Source: JBHENW01 sp046261875
Lineage (GTDB): Bacteria > Acidobacteriota > Thermoanaerobaculia > UBA5066 > Gp7-AA6
Assembly (NCBI GenBank): GCA_046261875.1
Contig: JBHENW010000219.1
Span: 1-33,442 of the forward strand
Direction: 5' to 3'
DNA: 33,442 nt
Below, one piece after another: positions 7,926-15,625 of this stretch. Within the stretch, counting starts at the first letter, position 1; every line of letters begins with the position of its first letter. The position numbers were made by a program, and so were the translations under genes. A model generated the notes under the pieces. It made no database searches. It saw only the letters and a program-made list of their open reading frames with translations, and had not been told where the DNA came from.

Positions 7926-8885
7926 GTGCCGGAGCTTCCCGATATCGCCGCCTACCTCCACGCGCTCTCGCCGCGGGTGGTTGGAGAGCCCCTCCAGCAG
8001 ATCCGGATGGCGAGCCCTTTCTTCGTGCGCACGTTCGATCCTCCGCTGGCCCAGGCCGAGGGACGGGCCGTCGAAGCGCTGCGGCGGATGGGCAAGCGGA
8101 TCGTCTTCGGGCTCGATGGAGACCTCTTCCTCGTCCTCCACCTGATGATCGCCGGCCGTCTTCACTGGCGGGAGGCCGGCGGGAGCCTCGGCGGGAAGAA
8201 CGCGCTCGGCGCGCTCGACTTTCCCAACGGCAGCCTTCTCGTCACCGAGGCGAGCCCGAAGAAGCGGGCGTCGCTCCACCTCGTCCGCGGGGAAGTGGCG
8301 CTGAAGGCGCTGGACCCCGGGGGCCTCGAGGTGCTCGAGGCGACCTTCGAGCAATTCCGCGAGGCGCTGACGCGGTCGAACCACACCGTGAAACGCGCTC
8401 TGACGGACCCGCGGCTCTTTTCCGGGATCGGCAACGCCTACTCCGACGAGATCCTCCATCGCGCCCGCCTTTCTCCCGTGCGCCTTACCCAGAAACTCAC
8501 CGGCGAGGAGCTCCAGCGGCTCCAGGCCGCCGTGCGCGACACCCTCGCGCAGTGGACCGCTCGTTTCGTCGCCGATGCGGAGAAGCGCTTCCCCGAGAAG
8601 GTGACCGCCTTCCGGGAAGGGATGGCCGTGCACGGCCGATACGGAAAACCGTGTCCGGTCTGCGGCGCTCCGGTGCAGCGGATCGTTTACGCGGAGAACG
8701 AGGCGAACTACTGCGCGCGTTGCCAGACGGGCGGCCGGTTGCTCGCCGACCGGGCCCTCTCCCAGCTCATGAGGACGGACTGGCCGCGGACGATGGAGGA
8801 GCTGGAAGAGAGGAAGGAGACGATCCGGGCGGGGGGCGCCCCTCCGCCCCGGCAGCGGCCGGCGAAAGGCAACCGCCCCGGTTGA
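7926..8885 (+). CDS. Formamidopyrimidine-DNA glycosylase / endonuclease VIII family protein
   Basis: A base-excision repair glycosylase/AP lyase of 319 residues. The start is set at GTG 7926 rather than the upstream in-frame GTG 7917, because only this gives MPELPDI, where Pro2 is the Schiff-base nucleophile and Glu3 the acid of the family. Lys57 (RRMGKRI) matches the conserved Fpg lysine. The H2TH region has RLFSGIGNAYSDEIL. A zinc finger follows (CPVCG and CARCQ), but with ENEAN where classic Fpg has its GR-T hairpin, so this is a sister subfamily rather than textbook MutM. About 50 residues continue past the finger, with DWPRTMEELE. It converges on the SRPBCC gene with only 13 bases between stops. 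Confidence 0.9.
   Translation: MPELPDIAAYLHALSPRVVGEPLQQIRMASPFFVRTFDPPLAQAEGRAVEALRRMGKRIVFGLDGDLFLVLHLMIAGRLHWREAGGSLGGKNALGALDFPNGSLLVTEASPKKRASLHLVRGEVALKALDPGGLEVLEATFEQFREALTRSNHTVKRALTDPRLFSGIGNAYSDEILHRARLSPVRLTQKLTGEELQRLQAAVRDTLAQWTARFVADAEKRFPEKVTAFREGMAVHGRYGKPCPVCGAPVQRIVYAENEANYCARCQTGGRLLADRALSQLMRTDWPRTMEELEERKETIRAGGAPPPRQRPAKGNRPG
8870..8884. terminator. Small hairpin at a convergent junction
   Basis: CAACCG and CGGTTG flank a three-base loop and include most of the glycosylase stop codon. There is no T-run. It may help end transcription from both sides, but the stem is only six pairs. Confidence 0.3.
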
Positions 8886-8898
8886 CGGCCGGCGGGAG

Positions 8899-9399
8899 CT
8901 ACCTCTCGACCATCCTCTTGAACGCGTCGATGCTCTTTTCCGTCTCCGCAACGACCTGCTGGGCGGTCTGTTCCGCGTTGGTCTGATCGTCGGTGTAACG
9001 GTCCCAGTACTCCAGCCGCGTGCCACCGGCCGACGGCGAAAGCACGATGCGCTTCTGGCAGAGGTAGTGCCCCTGCGCCGGCTCGAAGGAGACGCGGAGC
9101 TCTTTCCCCGGAACGAGCTCGGTCACGACCAGGCGTCCTTTGTCTTCCCACGCCGTCGCCGTCGCCGAGTCGCCGATCTTCCGGAGCACCGTACCGCCGC
9201 TCACCTTGAAGCCGGTCAGCGCCGCGAAGCCTTCCAGCGAGGTGATTGCCGACCACACCTTCGCCGGAGCCGCCTTGAGCTCGATCGTGGCCGGGATCGT
9301 GATGAGCGTCCCCTTCTTCACCGTGAGCGCGCCGCGCGCCGCCGCGACGCAGGCGATCCCGATTCCGAAAGCCACCGCGGTCCTTCTCGAAAGCCTCAT
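8899..9399 (-). CDS. Exported SRPBCC-family protein
   Basis: A 166-residue protein starting at ATG 9399, chosen over a longer open frame because AAGGAGG lies just upstream and the protein then opens with a basic, hydrophobic leader (MRLSRRTAVAFGIGIACVAAARGA). The rest fits the START/SRPBCC helix-grip fold: ATIELKAAPAKVWSAITSLEGFAAL near the start, then alternating strands, EYWDRYTDD, and a long C-terminal helix. Members bind hydrophobic ligands or act as small lipid- or polyketide-binding proteins; the ligand cannot be predicted. It lies 22 bases after rlpA on the same strand and is probably the last gene of the zinc-ribbon-purB-rlpA operon. Confidence 0.75.
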   Translation of the reverse strand: MRLSRRTAVAFGIGIACVAAARGALTVKKGTLITIPATIELKAAPAKVWSAITSLEGFAALTGFKVSGGTVLRKIGDSATATAWEDKGRLVVTELVPGKELRVSFEPAQGHYLCQKRIVLSPSAGGTRLEYWDRYTDDQTNAEQTAQQVVAETEKSIDAFKRMVER

Positions 9400-9421
9400 C
9401 TCGTCCTCCTTCAATGCACGG

Positions 9422-10087
9422 TCATTTCCGCCCGCCGGCCGGTACGACGATCCCTTCGAACCCGGCTTCCCGGATCTCCTCCAGAGCCGTTTCGGCCTGC
9501 GCGCGGGAATCATACGGTCCGACTTTGACGCGCGAAAGGCCCCGGTAAGGCTCGAGGAACACCCCGCGCCCGGTCTCCCGGACGCGCTCGGCGTGTCTCT
9601 CCGCCCGGTACCGATCAGCGAACGACCCCACCTGGACCGCCCAGAACCCGGTGGCCGAAGTTTCCGGTTTGTCCACCCCGGGCAGGACGACGGTGGCGCG
9701 CACTTCCGCAACCCCGGGACCGATCAGCCCGATCTCTTCCGCCGCCGCGCGCGAGAGATCCAGGATCCTCCCGCGGATGAACGGACCCCGGTCGTTGATG
9801 CGCACCCGGACCGTTTTTCCGGTCCGGGCGTTGGTGACCTTCAGGATGGTGCCGAAGGGGAGCTCCCGGTGCGCCGCCGTGAGCTGGGAGGAGTCGTAGA
9901 TTTCGCCCGACGCCGTCGGCTTTCCTTCGAATCCGTCCCGCCCCCCGTACCAGGAGGCGAGCCCCTGCAGCGGGTCCCCGGGCCGCGCCGTCTCGGCGGT
10001 CTCCGCGGCCGGGTTCGGGCGGGTCCGGCACCCGGTGAGCAGAAGCAGCGTAACCGTAAAGAGGGTCGAGATGCGGCGCCGGGTCAC
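9422..10087 (-). CDS. rlpA: RlpA-like septal ring lytic transglycosylase with SPOR domain
   Basis: A 221-residue lipoprotein. The leader ends in the lipobox LTGC (17-20). The double-psi beta-barrel domain covers about residues 40-135 with GLASWYGG, AAHRELPFGT (His73) and RINDRGPF (Asp99), residues tied to RlpA glycan-strand cleavage. A SPOR domain follows (147-219; FWAVQVGSF and VKVGPYDS), which binds denuded glycan at the division site. The start is GTG 10087, whose GTGA overlaps the stop of purB; this gives a proper leader. By family it trims peptidoglycan at the septum from the outer membrane. Its coupling to purB links growth genes but gives no direct functional clue. Confidence 0.88.
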   Translation of the reverse strand: MTRRRISTLFTVTLLLLTGCRTRPNPAAETAETARPGDPLQGLASWYGGRDGFEGKPTASGEIYDSSQLTAAHRELPFGTILKVTNARTGKTVRVRINDRGPFIRGRILDLSRAAAEEIGLIGPGVAEVRATVVLPGVDKPETSATGFWAVQVGSFADRYRAERHAERVRETGRGVFLEPYRGLSRVKVGPYDSRAQAETALEEIREAGFEGIVVPAGGRK

Positions 10088-11517
10088 ACGCGGACCGGAG
10101 AGGGACGGGATTCCGGACTGGATGCCAGGGCGGGATCGAGCTCCTCCCGCACGAAGGCTTCGACCTGCTCGGCGGCGCGGCCGATCAGCCGCTCCGGCCG
10201 GGCGGCCTCGTGGATCTCGTCCCGGGACAACCGGAACGACGGATCTTCCGCGATCCGGTCGAGGAGATCCGAGCCGGCGCCGTCGCGCGCCCGTTTCTCC
10301 GAGGAGGATCGGGCGTGCCGGCGAAGCTTCTCGTGGAGCTCCTGACGGTCGCCGCCCCGGCGCACGGCCTCCATGAGCACGTTCTCCGTCGCGAGGAAGG
10401 GGATCTCCGCCTCGAGGCGCCGGCGGCAGACCTCGGCGTGAACGACGAGGCCGCCCAGGATGTTTTCGAGGAGGATCAGGATCGCGTCGGCGCAGAGGAA
10501 GGCTTCCGGCACGGCGATCCTCTTGTTCGCGGAATCGTCGAGCGTGCGCTCCAGCCACTGGTTGGCCGCCGTCATCGCCGTGTCCATCGAGAGCGCGATC
10601 GCGTGCCGGGCGAGCGCGCAGACCCGCTCGGCCCGCATCGGGTTGCGCTTGTGCGGCATGGCTGAGGATCCGACCTGGTCCGGCTCCGAAGGCTCTTCGA
10701 GCTCCCCCTCGTGCTGCAGCAGCCGTAGGTCCGTCGCGAGCTTGTGCGCGGACTGTCCGAGGCCGGAGAGGGCGTGGACGACCCGATCGTCCTGCTTGCG
10801 CGAGTAGGTCTGTCCCGAAACGAGCTGGAGGCGCTCGAACCCCGCCCGCACCGCGAGCGCCCGGTCCAGTTCCTCGACCTTGGCGGAATCACCGTCGAAG
10901 AGCGCGAGGAAGGACGCCTGCGTGCCGGTCGCGCCTTTGGCGCCGAGGAACCGCAGATCCCGGCGCGCACGCCGGATCTCCTCGAGGTCCATGAGCAGGT
11001 CCGCCGCCCAGAGCGCGGCGCGCTTGCCGACGGTCGTGGGCTGGGCCGGCTGGAAGTGGGTATAGGCGAGCGCCGGAAGGTCGCGGTGGGCGAGCGCGAA
11101 GTCGCGCAGCCTGCGGAGGACCGCGACGAGCCGCCCTTCGAGCAGAGACAGCCCGTCCCGCATCTGGATCAGGTCGGCGTTGTCCGTCACGTAGGCTGAG
11201 GTCGCGCCCCAGTGGATGACGCCTCGGGCCGCCGGGGCGCGCTCGCCGAAAACCCGGACGTGCGCCATCACGTCGTGCCGGGTGCGCTCCTCCTCGCGCC
11301 GCGCCGCCTCGAAGTCGATGTCGGAGATCCCGTCCCGAAGCTGTGCAACCGCTTCCTCGGAGACCGGAAGGCCCAGCCGCCTCTCTTCCTCGGCCAGCCA
11401 GAACCAGAGCCTTCGCCACGTCTCGAACTTGAAGCGGGGCGAGAAGAGGCGGGACATCTCGGGCGAGGCATACCGCTCCGTCAGCGGGTTGACGTACGAA
11501 TCAGTCGTGTTCTTCAC
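10084..11517 (-). CDS. purB: Adenylosuccinate lyase
   Basis: A 477-residue member of the fumarase/aspartase superfamily that splits SAICAR and adenylosuccinate, releasing fumarate, in purine synthesis. Seen directly: RHDVMAH (80-86), the catalytic-acid region THFQPAQPTT (153-162), and the family signature GSSAMPHKRNPM (283-294). The length is normal for the longer PurB type. GTG start with GAGG upstream. Its first 17 bases overlap the small zinc-ribbon gene, and its stop overlaps the rlpA start (GTGA), so the four genes on this strand likely form one operon. Confidence 0.95.
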   Translation of the reverse strand: MKNTTDSYVNPLTERYASPEMSRLFSPRFKFETWRRLWFWLAEEERRLGLPVSEEAVAQLRDGISDIDFEAARREEERTRHDVMAHVRVFGERAPAARGVIHWGATSAYVTDNADLIQMRDGLSLLEGRLVAVLRRLRDFALAHRDLPALAYTHFQPAQPTTVGKRAALWAADLLMDLEEIRRARRDLRFLGAKGATGTQASFLALFDGDSAKVEELDRALAVRAGFERLQLVSGQTYSRKQDDRVVHALSGLGQSAHKLATDLRLLQHEGELEEPSEPDQVGSSAMPHKRNPMRAERVCALARHAIALSMDTAMTAANQWLERTLDDSANKRIAVPEAFLCADAILILLENILGGLVVHAEVCRRRLEAEIPFLATENVLMEAVRRGGDRQELHEKLRRHARSSSEKRARDGAGSDLLDRIAEDPSFRLSRDEIHEAARPERLIGRAAEQVEAFVREELDPALASSPESRPSPVRV

Positions 11518-11701
11518 TCCCGGCCTCTTCGCCTAGCGAAAAGAGGCCTACCGCATCGTTGCCGCAGACGAGGCATTGGGCCTCCGAGACCCGGGTGCCG
11601 TCCATCTCGAAGATGTAACAGGGGGTATTGCACTGACGGCAGATGAGGTAGTCGACTTCCCGGTCGTCGGATCCCCCGGAGGGCGGTCGGGCTTCCGGCA
11701 C
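11501..11701 (-). CDS. Small zinc-ribbon-like protein
   Basis: A 66-residue protein with four well-placed cysteines: CRQCNTPCY at about residues 21-29 and CLVCG at 43-47, arranged as a treble-clef or zinc-ribbon knuckle pair. The tail is acidic. The GTG start has GGGAGG eight bases upstream. It overlaps the start of purB and is the first gene of the operon. Function unknown; by its small size and fold it may bind metal and contact a protein or nucleic acid. I do not recognise a named family. Confidence 0.65.
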   Translation of the reverse strand: MPEARPPSGGSDDREVDYLICRQCNTPCYIFEMDGTRVSEAQCLVCGNDAVGLFSLGEEAGSEEHD

Positions 11702-11717
11702 GGGTACCTCCCGGGGA

Positions 11718-11723
11718 ATTGTA
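11718..11723 (-). promoter_or_regulatory. -10 box for the zinc-ribbon/purB operon
   Basis: TACAAT on the minus strand, 16 bases before the GTG start, with a Shine-Dalgarno between. The transcript would have a leader of about ten bases. No clear -35. Confidence 0.4.
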
Positions 11724-11760
11724 CTTGGAAGAGCGCCCCGTCCGCGCGGTTCGGTTGCGG

Positions 11761-11766
11761 TAAGTT
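11761..11766 (+). promoter_or_regulatory. -10 box directly before the GlsB/YeaQ gene
   Basis: TAAGTT lies six bases before the GTG start and no Shine-Dalgarno is present. This is the spacing expected of a leaderless transcript. Confidence 0.45.
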
Positions 11767-11772
11767 TCGCGT

Positions 11773-12057
11773 GTGGACTTCACGCCTCTCTCGCTGCTGC
11801 TCTACCTCCTCATCGCCGCGGCGGCCGGCGCGATCGGGCGCGCCATCGCCGGCGGGACCACCGGAGGCTGCCTGGTCTCCATCGCGGTTGGGTTCATCGG
11901 CGCGCTGCTCGGCGGATGGCTCGCGCGGCGGATCGGCCTGCCCGAGCCGCTGATGATCCGCTTCGAAGGGGGAGCGCAGTTTCCCTTCGTCTGGTCCGTG
12001 ATCGGCGCGGCGCTCTTCGTCGCGGTCGTGGTCCTGATCTCCGGCCGGCGGACGTAG
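11773..12057 (+). CDS. GlsB/YeaQ/YmgE family membrane protein
   Basis: A 94-residue protein with three membrane segments separated by glycine-rich turns: residues 5-27, a GGTTGGCL turn followed by VGFIGALLGGWLARRIG, and a last segment near 70-90. This pattern (GAIGRAIAGG, FIGALLGGW) is that of the transglycosylase-associated/GlsB family, small inner-membrane proteins induced by stress. No enzymatic role is established for them. An insert with RFEGGAQFPF lies before the last segment. The start is the GTG six bases after a TAAGTT box; an overlapping GTG two bases earlier is out of frame. RmuC follows 75 bases later. Confidence 0.8.
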   Translation: MDFTPLSLLLYLLIAAAAGAIGRAIAGGTTGGCLVSIAVGFIGALLGGWLARRIGLPEPLMIRFEGGAQFPFVWSVIGAALFVAVVVLISGRRT

Positions 12058-12132
12058 CGTCCCCTGGCCGGGGCGCGATCTTCGCCTCGGGCTCGGACAT
12101 CATCTGTCCCGCTCGTCCCTCATCCTGATCCC

Positions 12133-13200
12133 GTGGACTCATCGGGCGTGTTGCTCGGCGCCCTGGCGCTCGCCGCCGTGATGGCGGGGGCGCTCTGGGT
12201 GTTGCGCCGATCCCGGGCGGAGGAGGCGGGCCGGCTCGACCGGCTGCTTTCGGAGACCGCCGCGGCCCGGCAAGCATCCGAGTCGATCGACCGGCGGTTC
12301 GACGAAATGCGCCGCGCGGTCGAGGAACGGGTCGGCGGAGTCGAGCGCCGCTTGAACGAAGGCCAGACCCAGGTTTCGTCGCACCTCGGCGAAATGCGGG
12401 AAAAGATGGGGCAGGTCTTCGAGGCCACGCAGAAGGTCGAGAGGCTCGCCACGGACATGACGCGTCTGGAGGAGCTGCTGCGTCCGCCCAAGCTCCGCGG
12501 TGTGCTCGGCGAGACCTTCCTCGAGCAGGCCCTCGCCCAGATCCTTCCCCCGCGGTTCTGGAAATTGCAGTACCGGTTCCGCGACGGCGTCCAGGTGGAC
12601 GCGGTCGTGTACATCGCCGCCGACCGCTGCCTTCCGGTGGACAGCAAGTTCCCGCTCGAGAACTACCGGCGCAGCCGGGAAGCGGCCGAGGAAATGGATC
12701 GCCGGCGCTCCCAGCGGGCCTTTCACGCCGACGTGCGGCGCCACGTGGACACCATCCGCTCGAAGTACGTCCGTCCCGAAGAGGGGACGACGGATTTCGC
12801 CGTCATGTACGTGCCCGCCGAGGCCGTTTACTGCGAGATCGTCGGCGCGACGGGGGAAGCCAGCCTCGTGGACTATGCGGTCGAGAACCGGGTCTTTCCG
12901 GTATCGCCCATGCTTCTGTACGCCTATCTCGCCACGGTCCGGATGGGCATCAAGGGGCTGGAGCTCCAGGAGAGCGCCCAGGAGATCCAGGCTCGGCTGG
13001 CGGACCTCGGCCGGCACTGGGACCGGCTCGAAGAACCGTTCAGCAAGCTGGGTACGCACCTTTCCAACGCGCAGAAACAGTACGAAGAATCCACGAAGGC
13101 TTTCGAGCGCTTCGCGGGCCGGTTGAGCGGCGTCGCCGAATCCGGTCAGCGCACGCTGGAGGACGAGCCGCTCTCGCCCCGCCTCCCTCCGCCCTCGTAA
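12133..13200 (+). CDS. rmuC: DNA recombination protein RmuC family
   Basis: A 355-residue protein with an N-terminal membrane segment (about 7-24), a long charged coiled coil (about 30-120) and the RmuC nuclease-like domain. Motifs seen: LRGVLGETFLEQ, PVDSKFPLENYRR, TTDFAVMYVPAEAVYCEI, and VFPVSPMLLYAYL. RmuC limits certain DNA rearrangements and carries a PD-(D/E)XK-like fold. It is shorter than the roughly 450-residue E. coli protein, mostly in the coiled coil. GTG start without a Shine-Dalgarno. A strong hairpin follows 45 bases after the stop. Confidence 0.9.
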   Translation: MDSSGVLLGALALAAVMAGALWVLRRSRAEEAGRLDRLLSETAAARQASESIDRRFDEMRRAVEERVGGVERRLNEGQTQVSSHLGEMREKMGQVFEATQKVERLATDMTRLEELLRPPKLRGVLGETFLEQALAQILPPRFWKLQYRFRDGVQVDAVVYIAADRCLPVDSKFPLENYRRSREAAEEMDRRRSQRAFHADVRRHVDTIRSKYVRPEEGTTDFAVMYVPAEAVYCEIVGATGEASLVDYAVENRVFPVSPMLLYAYLATVRMGIKGLELQESAQEIQARLADLGRHWDRLEEPFSKLGTHLSNAQKQYEESTKAFERFAGRLSGVAESGQRTLEDEPLSPRLPPPS

Positions 13201-13572
13201 CCGTCGCTCTCGCTCCCGCGGCGCGAGGCTCCTCGGCCAGGGGGTTCGGGGACCCCGCGGTCCCCGGACGCGCGGAGACTCCTCACGCCGCGAGCTCGGG
13301 ACCACCTTTCCGGTAAATGGCGCTGTTTCTCCGCGTTCGGCGCATTAACGGGCAGGGGTGGCTGGGAGTACGATTCCGGCAGCAAAACCCCTCAATCCCA
13401 AGGCACCCGGCGCGTCAGGAACCCCGGCGGCGCATGCCTCTTCTCCTCGTGCGGCAGGCCGGCCGGCACCAGGAGGGCCAGATGGGGCGTAACGTTCGGC
13501 GGTCTTCATCCGATCCTGGCCGCGGTTTTTCCTGTTCGTCGCGAGGGAAGCGTATCCCGTGCACCCCGCGGG
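13201..13572. other. Gene-free stretch after rmuC
   Basis: I see no gene with a recognisable product here. A ten-pair hairpin lies near the left end. Open frames exist on both strands but their translations are low-complexity Arg/Pro/Gly strings. The right part may be the decayed 5' end of the secreted-protein remnant that follows. Confidence 0.5.
13245..13268 (+). terminator. Hairpin downstream of rmuC
   Basis: Arms TTCGGGGACC and GGTCCCCGGA pair over ten positions (one G-T pair) around a CCGC loop, 45 bases after the rmuC stop. There is no T-tract, so it may block RNA decay or act with Rho rather than as a classic intrinsic terminator. Confidence 0.45.
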
Positions 13573-14240
13573 AACCTGGCCACCGCCAACAAGAGCGCGC
13601 AGCAAGGGGAAATGGGACGGTTCTTCATTGCCGAGTCGGGAAACTTCTTTCCTGTCGAGATCGTCATGGGGTCGTTCTCGCTGATGGTGTCGAACTACAG
13701 CAATCCGACCCCCACACGGACCGAATTCGATCTCATCGGTTCCTTCCAACGCGCCGACCGGCGTTTACACCACGCGATGTTTCGTGCGGATGGCCTTCGC
13801 GACGGGCACTTTCACGGTCCTCCCCGCGGCGCAGACGCCGACGGCGACCCCGTCTCCGGCCTTCCACGAGCTCGCCGACCCGCACGCCCACGGCGACTCC
13901 GCCCGGCCCGACGGCCACGCCGACGCCGACCTTCCCCGGACCGTCCCCCACGCCCACGCCGACGAGCGGTGGCCCCGTGCCGACGCCGCCGACCGGGACG
14001 CTCCGGATCGCGCCGGACATCGTGGCGGAAGGGTCGCGGCGCGTCCGGCTGATCATCGCCGGCTCCGGCTTCGACGCGGGCACGACGGTCTCGACTCCGG
14101 CGGACATCCGACTCGAGATCCTGCGCCCGCGGGCCGCGGCGGCGTTCAACGATTCGGAGGTGCCGCGTCTGACCCCGTGGACGACGGTCCCGGCCGATCG
14201 CCTGCTCGCCGCCGACGCTCCCTTCGCGCGCGGGTTCTGA
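13573..14240 (+). pseudogene. Frameshifted remnant of a secreted Thr/Pro-rich protein
   Basis: Protein-like sequence continues across three reading frames. From 13573 one frame reads NLATANKSAQQGEMGRFF, then FPVEIVMGSFSLMVSNY and up to FDLIGS. After about 13744 the next frame continues APTGVYTTRCFVRMAF and TFTVLPAAQTPTATPSPAF. After about 13870 the third frame continues a TPTATP/PTPTP linker and then TLRIAPDIVAEGSRRVRLII to a stop at 14240. Each frame loses sense where the next begins, so this looks like one gene broken by at least two indels. The Thr/Pro linker suggests an exported surface protein. Sequencing or assembly error is an alternative. No intact start is visible. Confidence 0.55.
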
Positions 14241-14288
14241 GCGGCGCGGGCGCCGCCTTCGGCCGGATCGCGAGGATCGGGCCGCGCT

Positions 14289-14297
14289 TGGTACAAT
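14289..14297 (+). promoter_or_regulatory. Extended -10 promoter of the arginine deiminase operon
   Basis: TGGTACAAT is an extended -10 element (TG, one base, TACAAT), 22 bases before the arcA start. No -35 of note, which is normal for this class. Confidence 0.5.
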
Positions 14298-14319
14298 TTC
14301 GCGCCTTTCTGGCCCCCGC

Positions 14320-15609
14320 ATGGTCCTGAACGTCACCTCAGAAATCGGCCGCCTCTCCTCCGTCCTGGTCCACCTGCCGGGCGCGGAGATCGACCGGATG
14401 ATCCCGGCGATGATGGAGGAGCTCCTCTTCGACGACATCCTCTTCGGCAACCGAGCCCGCGAGGAGCACCGGCGATTCCAGCAGGTCCTCGGCTACGTCG
14501 CCGAAGAGGTCCTCGAGGTCCAGGATCTTCTGCAGGAGGTCCTGGAAGTCCCCGAGCAGCGCAGCGAGATACTCGGCGACCTCGGACGGGCCCTTTCGTG
14601 GGGGCCCGACATGGAATACCGGCTCGCGGAGCTCACGCCGGAGGCGCTCGCCGAAGTCCTGATCGCCGGTCTCGAGAAGCCGACGCACGAGGTCGAAGGC
14701 TCCTCCTCGGACCTCTACTATCTGGCGCCCATCTCGAACTACTTCTTTCAGCGCGACCCGCTCGTCGTGGTCGGCGACCGCGCGGTCCGCTGCTCGATGG
14801 CGACGCCGGCGCGGCTGCGCGAGCCCCTCCTCTCCGGGTACGTGTTCCAATACCACCCGAAGCTCGCCCGGCCGGGCGGCAGCTTCTGGTTCCAGGAATT
14901 CTCCGCCGAGTACGGCCCTGCCGCCTCGTACGCGCGGATGCGCCCGACCCTCGAAGGCGGCGACATCACGGTGCTCCGCGAGGACCTGCTGGTCATCGGA
15001 TACTCCGAGAGGACCGAGCGGACGACGATCGAGCGCCTGGCCGAGACGCTGAAGTCCGCGAAGTCCCCCATCAAGCGCATCTTCGTGGTCGCCGTGCCGC
15101 CGGCCCGCTCCTACATGCACCTCGACACGGTCTTCACGATGATCTCGCGCGAGGAGTGCCTCGTGTATGGGCCGATGGTCCTGCCGGACGGTCCCGAGGA
15201 GGCGGACGTCTACGAGTGCGACCTGACCAAACGCGAGATCGCCTGGACCTCCGAGAAAGATCTCCTCTCCGCGCTGCGGACGCAGAAGCTCGACCTGAAG
15301 CCGATCCGGTGCGGCGGCAGCGACCCGATCGCGGAACGGCGCGAGCAGTGGACCGACGGCGCGAACGCCTTCTCCCTGGCTCCGGGAATCATCCTGGTCT
15401 ACGACCGCAACGAGCGGACGGCCGAAGAGCTGGCCCGCAACGGCTACACGATCGTCAACGAAGACGACCTGCTGCTCGGCAAGGAGGAGCTCGACCTGCG
15501 CAAGCCGCGCAAGTACGCGATCCAGCTCGCGGCCCACGAGCTCTCGCGCGCCCGGGGAGGCCCTCGGTGCATGACGATGCCCCTCGTGCGGGAAGCGCTG
15601 GGCGCCTGA
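14320..15609 (+). CDS. arcA: Arginine deiminase
   Basis: A 429-residue guanidino-group hydrolase that turns arginine into citrulline and ammonia. The catalytic set is complete by motif: FQRDP (143-147), EGGD (212-215), the His-Asp pair in MHLDTVFT (266-273), and the nucleophile Cys417 in GGPRCMTMPLVR. QWTDGANAFSLAPG is also family-typical. The N-terminal EIGRLSSVLVHLPGAE resembles the usual ADI opening. It begins a three-gene arc operon; carbamate kinase follows after 16 bases. Together the three enzymes give ATP from arginine, so this deiminase is most likely catabolic. Confidence 0.95.
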   Translation: MVLNVTSEIGRLSSVLVHLPGAEIDRMIPAMMEELLFDDILFGNRAREEHRRFQQVLGYVAEEVLEVQDLLQEVLEVPEQRSEILGDLGRALSWGPDMEYRLAELTPEALAEVLIAGLEKPTHEVEGSSSDLYYLAPISNYFFQRDPLVVVGDRAVRCSMATPARLREPLLSGYVFQYHPKLARPGGSFWFQEFSAEYGPAASYARMRPTLEGGDITVLREDLLVIGYSERTERTTIERLAETLKSAKSPIKRIFVVAVPPARSYMHLDTVFTMISREECLVYGPMVLPDGPEEADVYECDLTKREIAWTSEKDLLSALRTQKLDLKPIRCGGSDPIAERREQWTDGANAFSLAPGIILVYDRNERTAEELARNGYTIVNEDDLLLGKEELDLRKPRKYAIQLAAHELSRARGGPRCMTMPLVREALGA

Positions 15610-15625
15610 GACCGCCTCCTCTCCC

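Noticed and set aside
13573..14240. Programmed frameshifting in the Thr/Pro protein
   Set aside because: No slippery heptamer at the two joins and no intact start; decay or error fits better.
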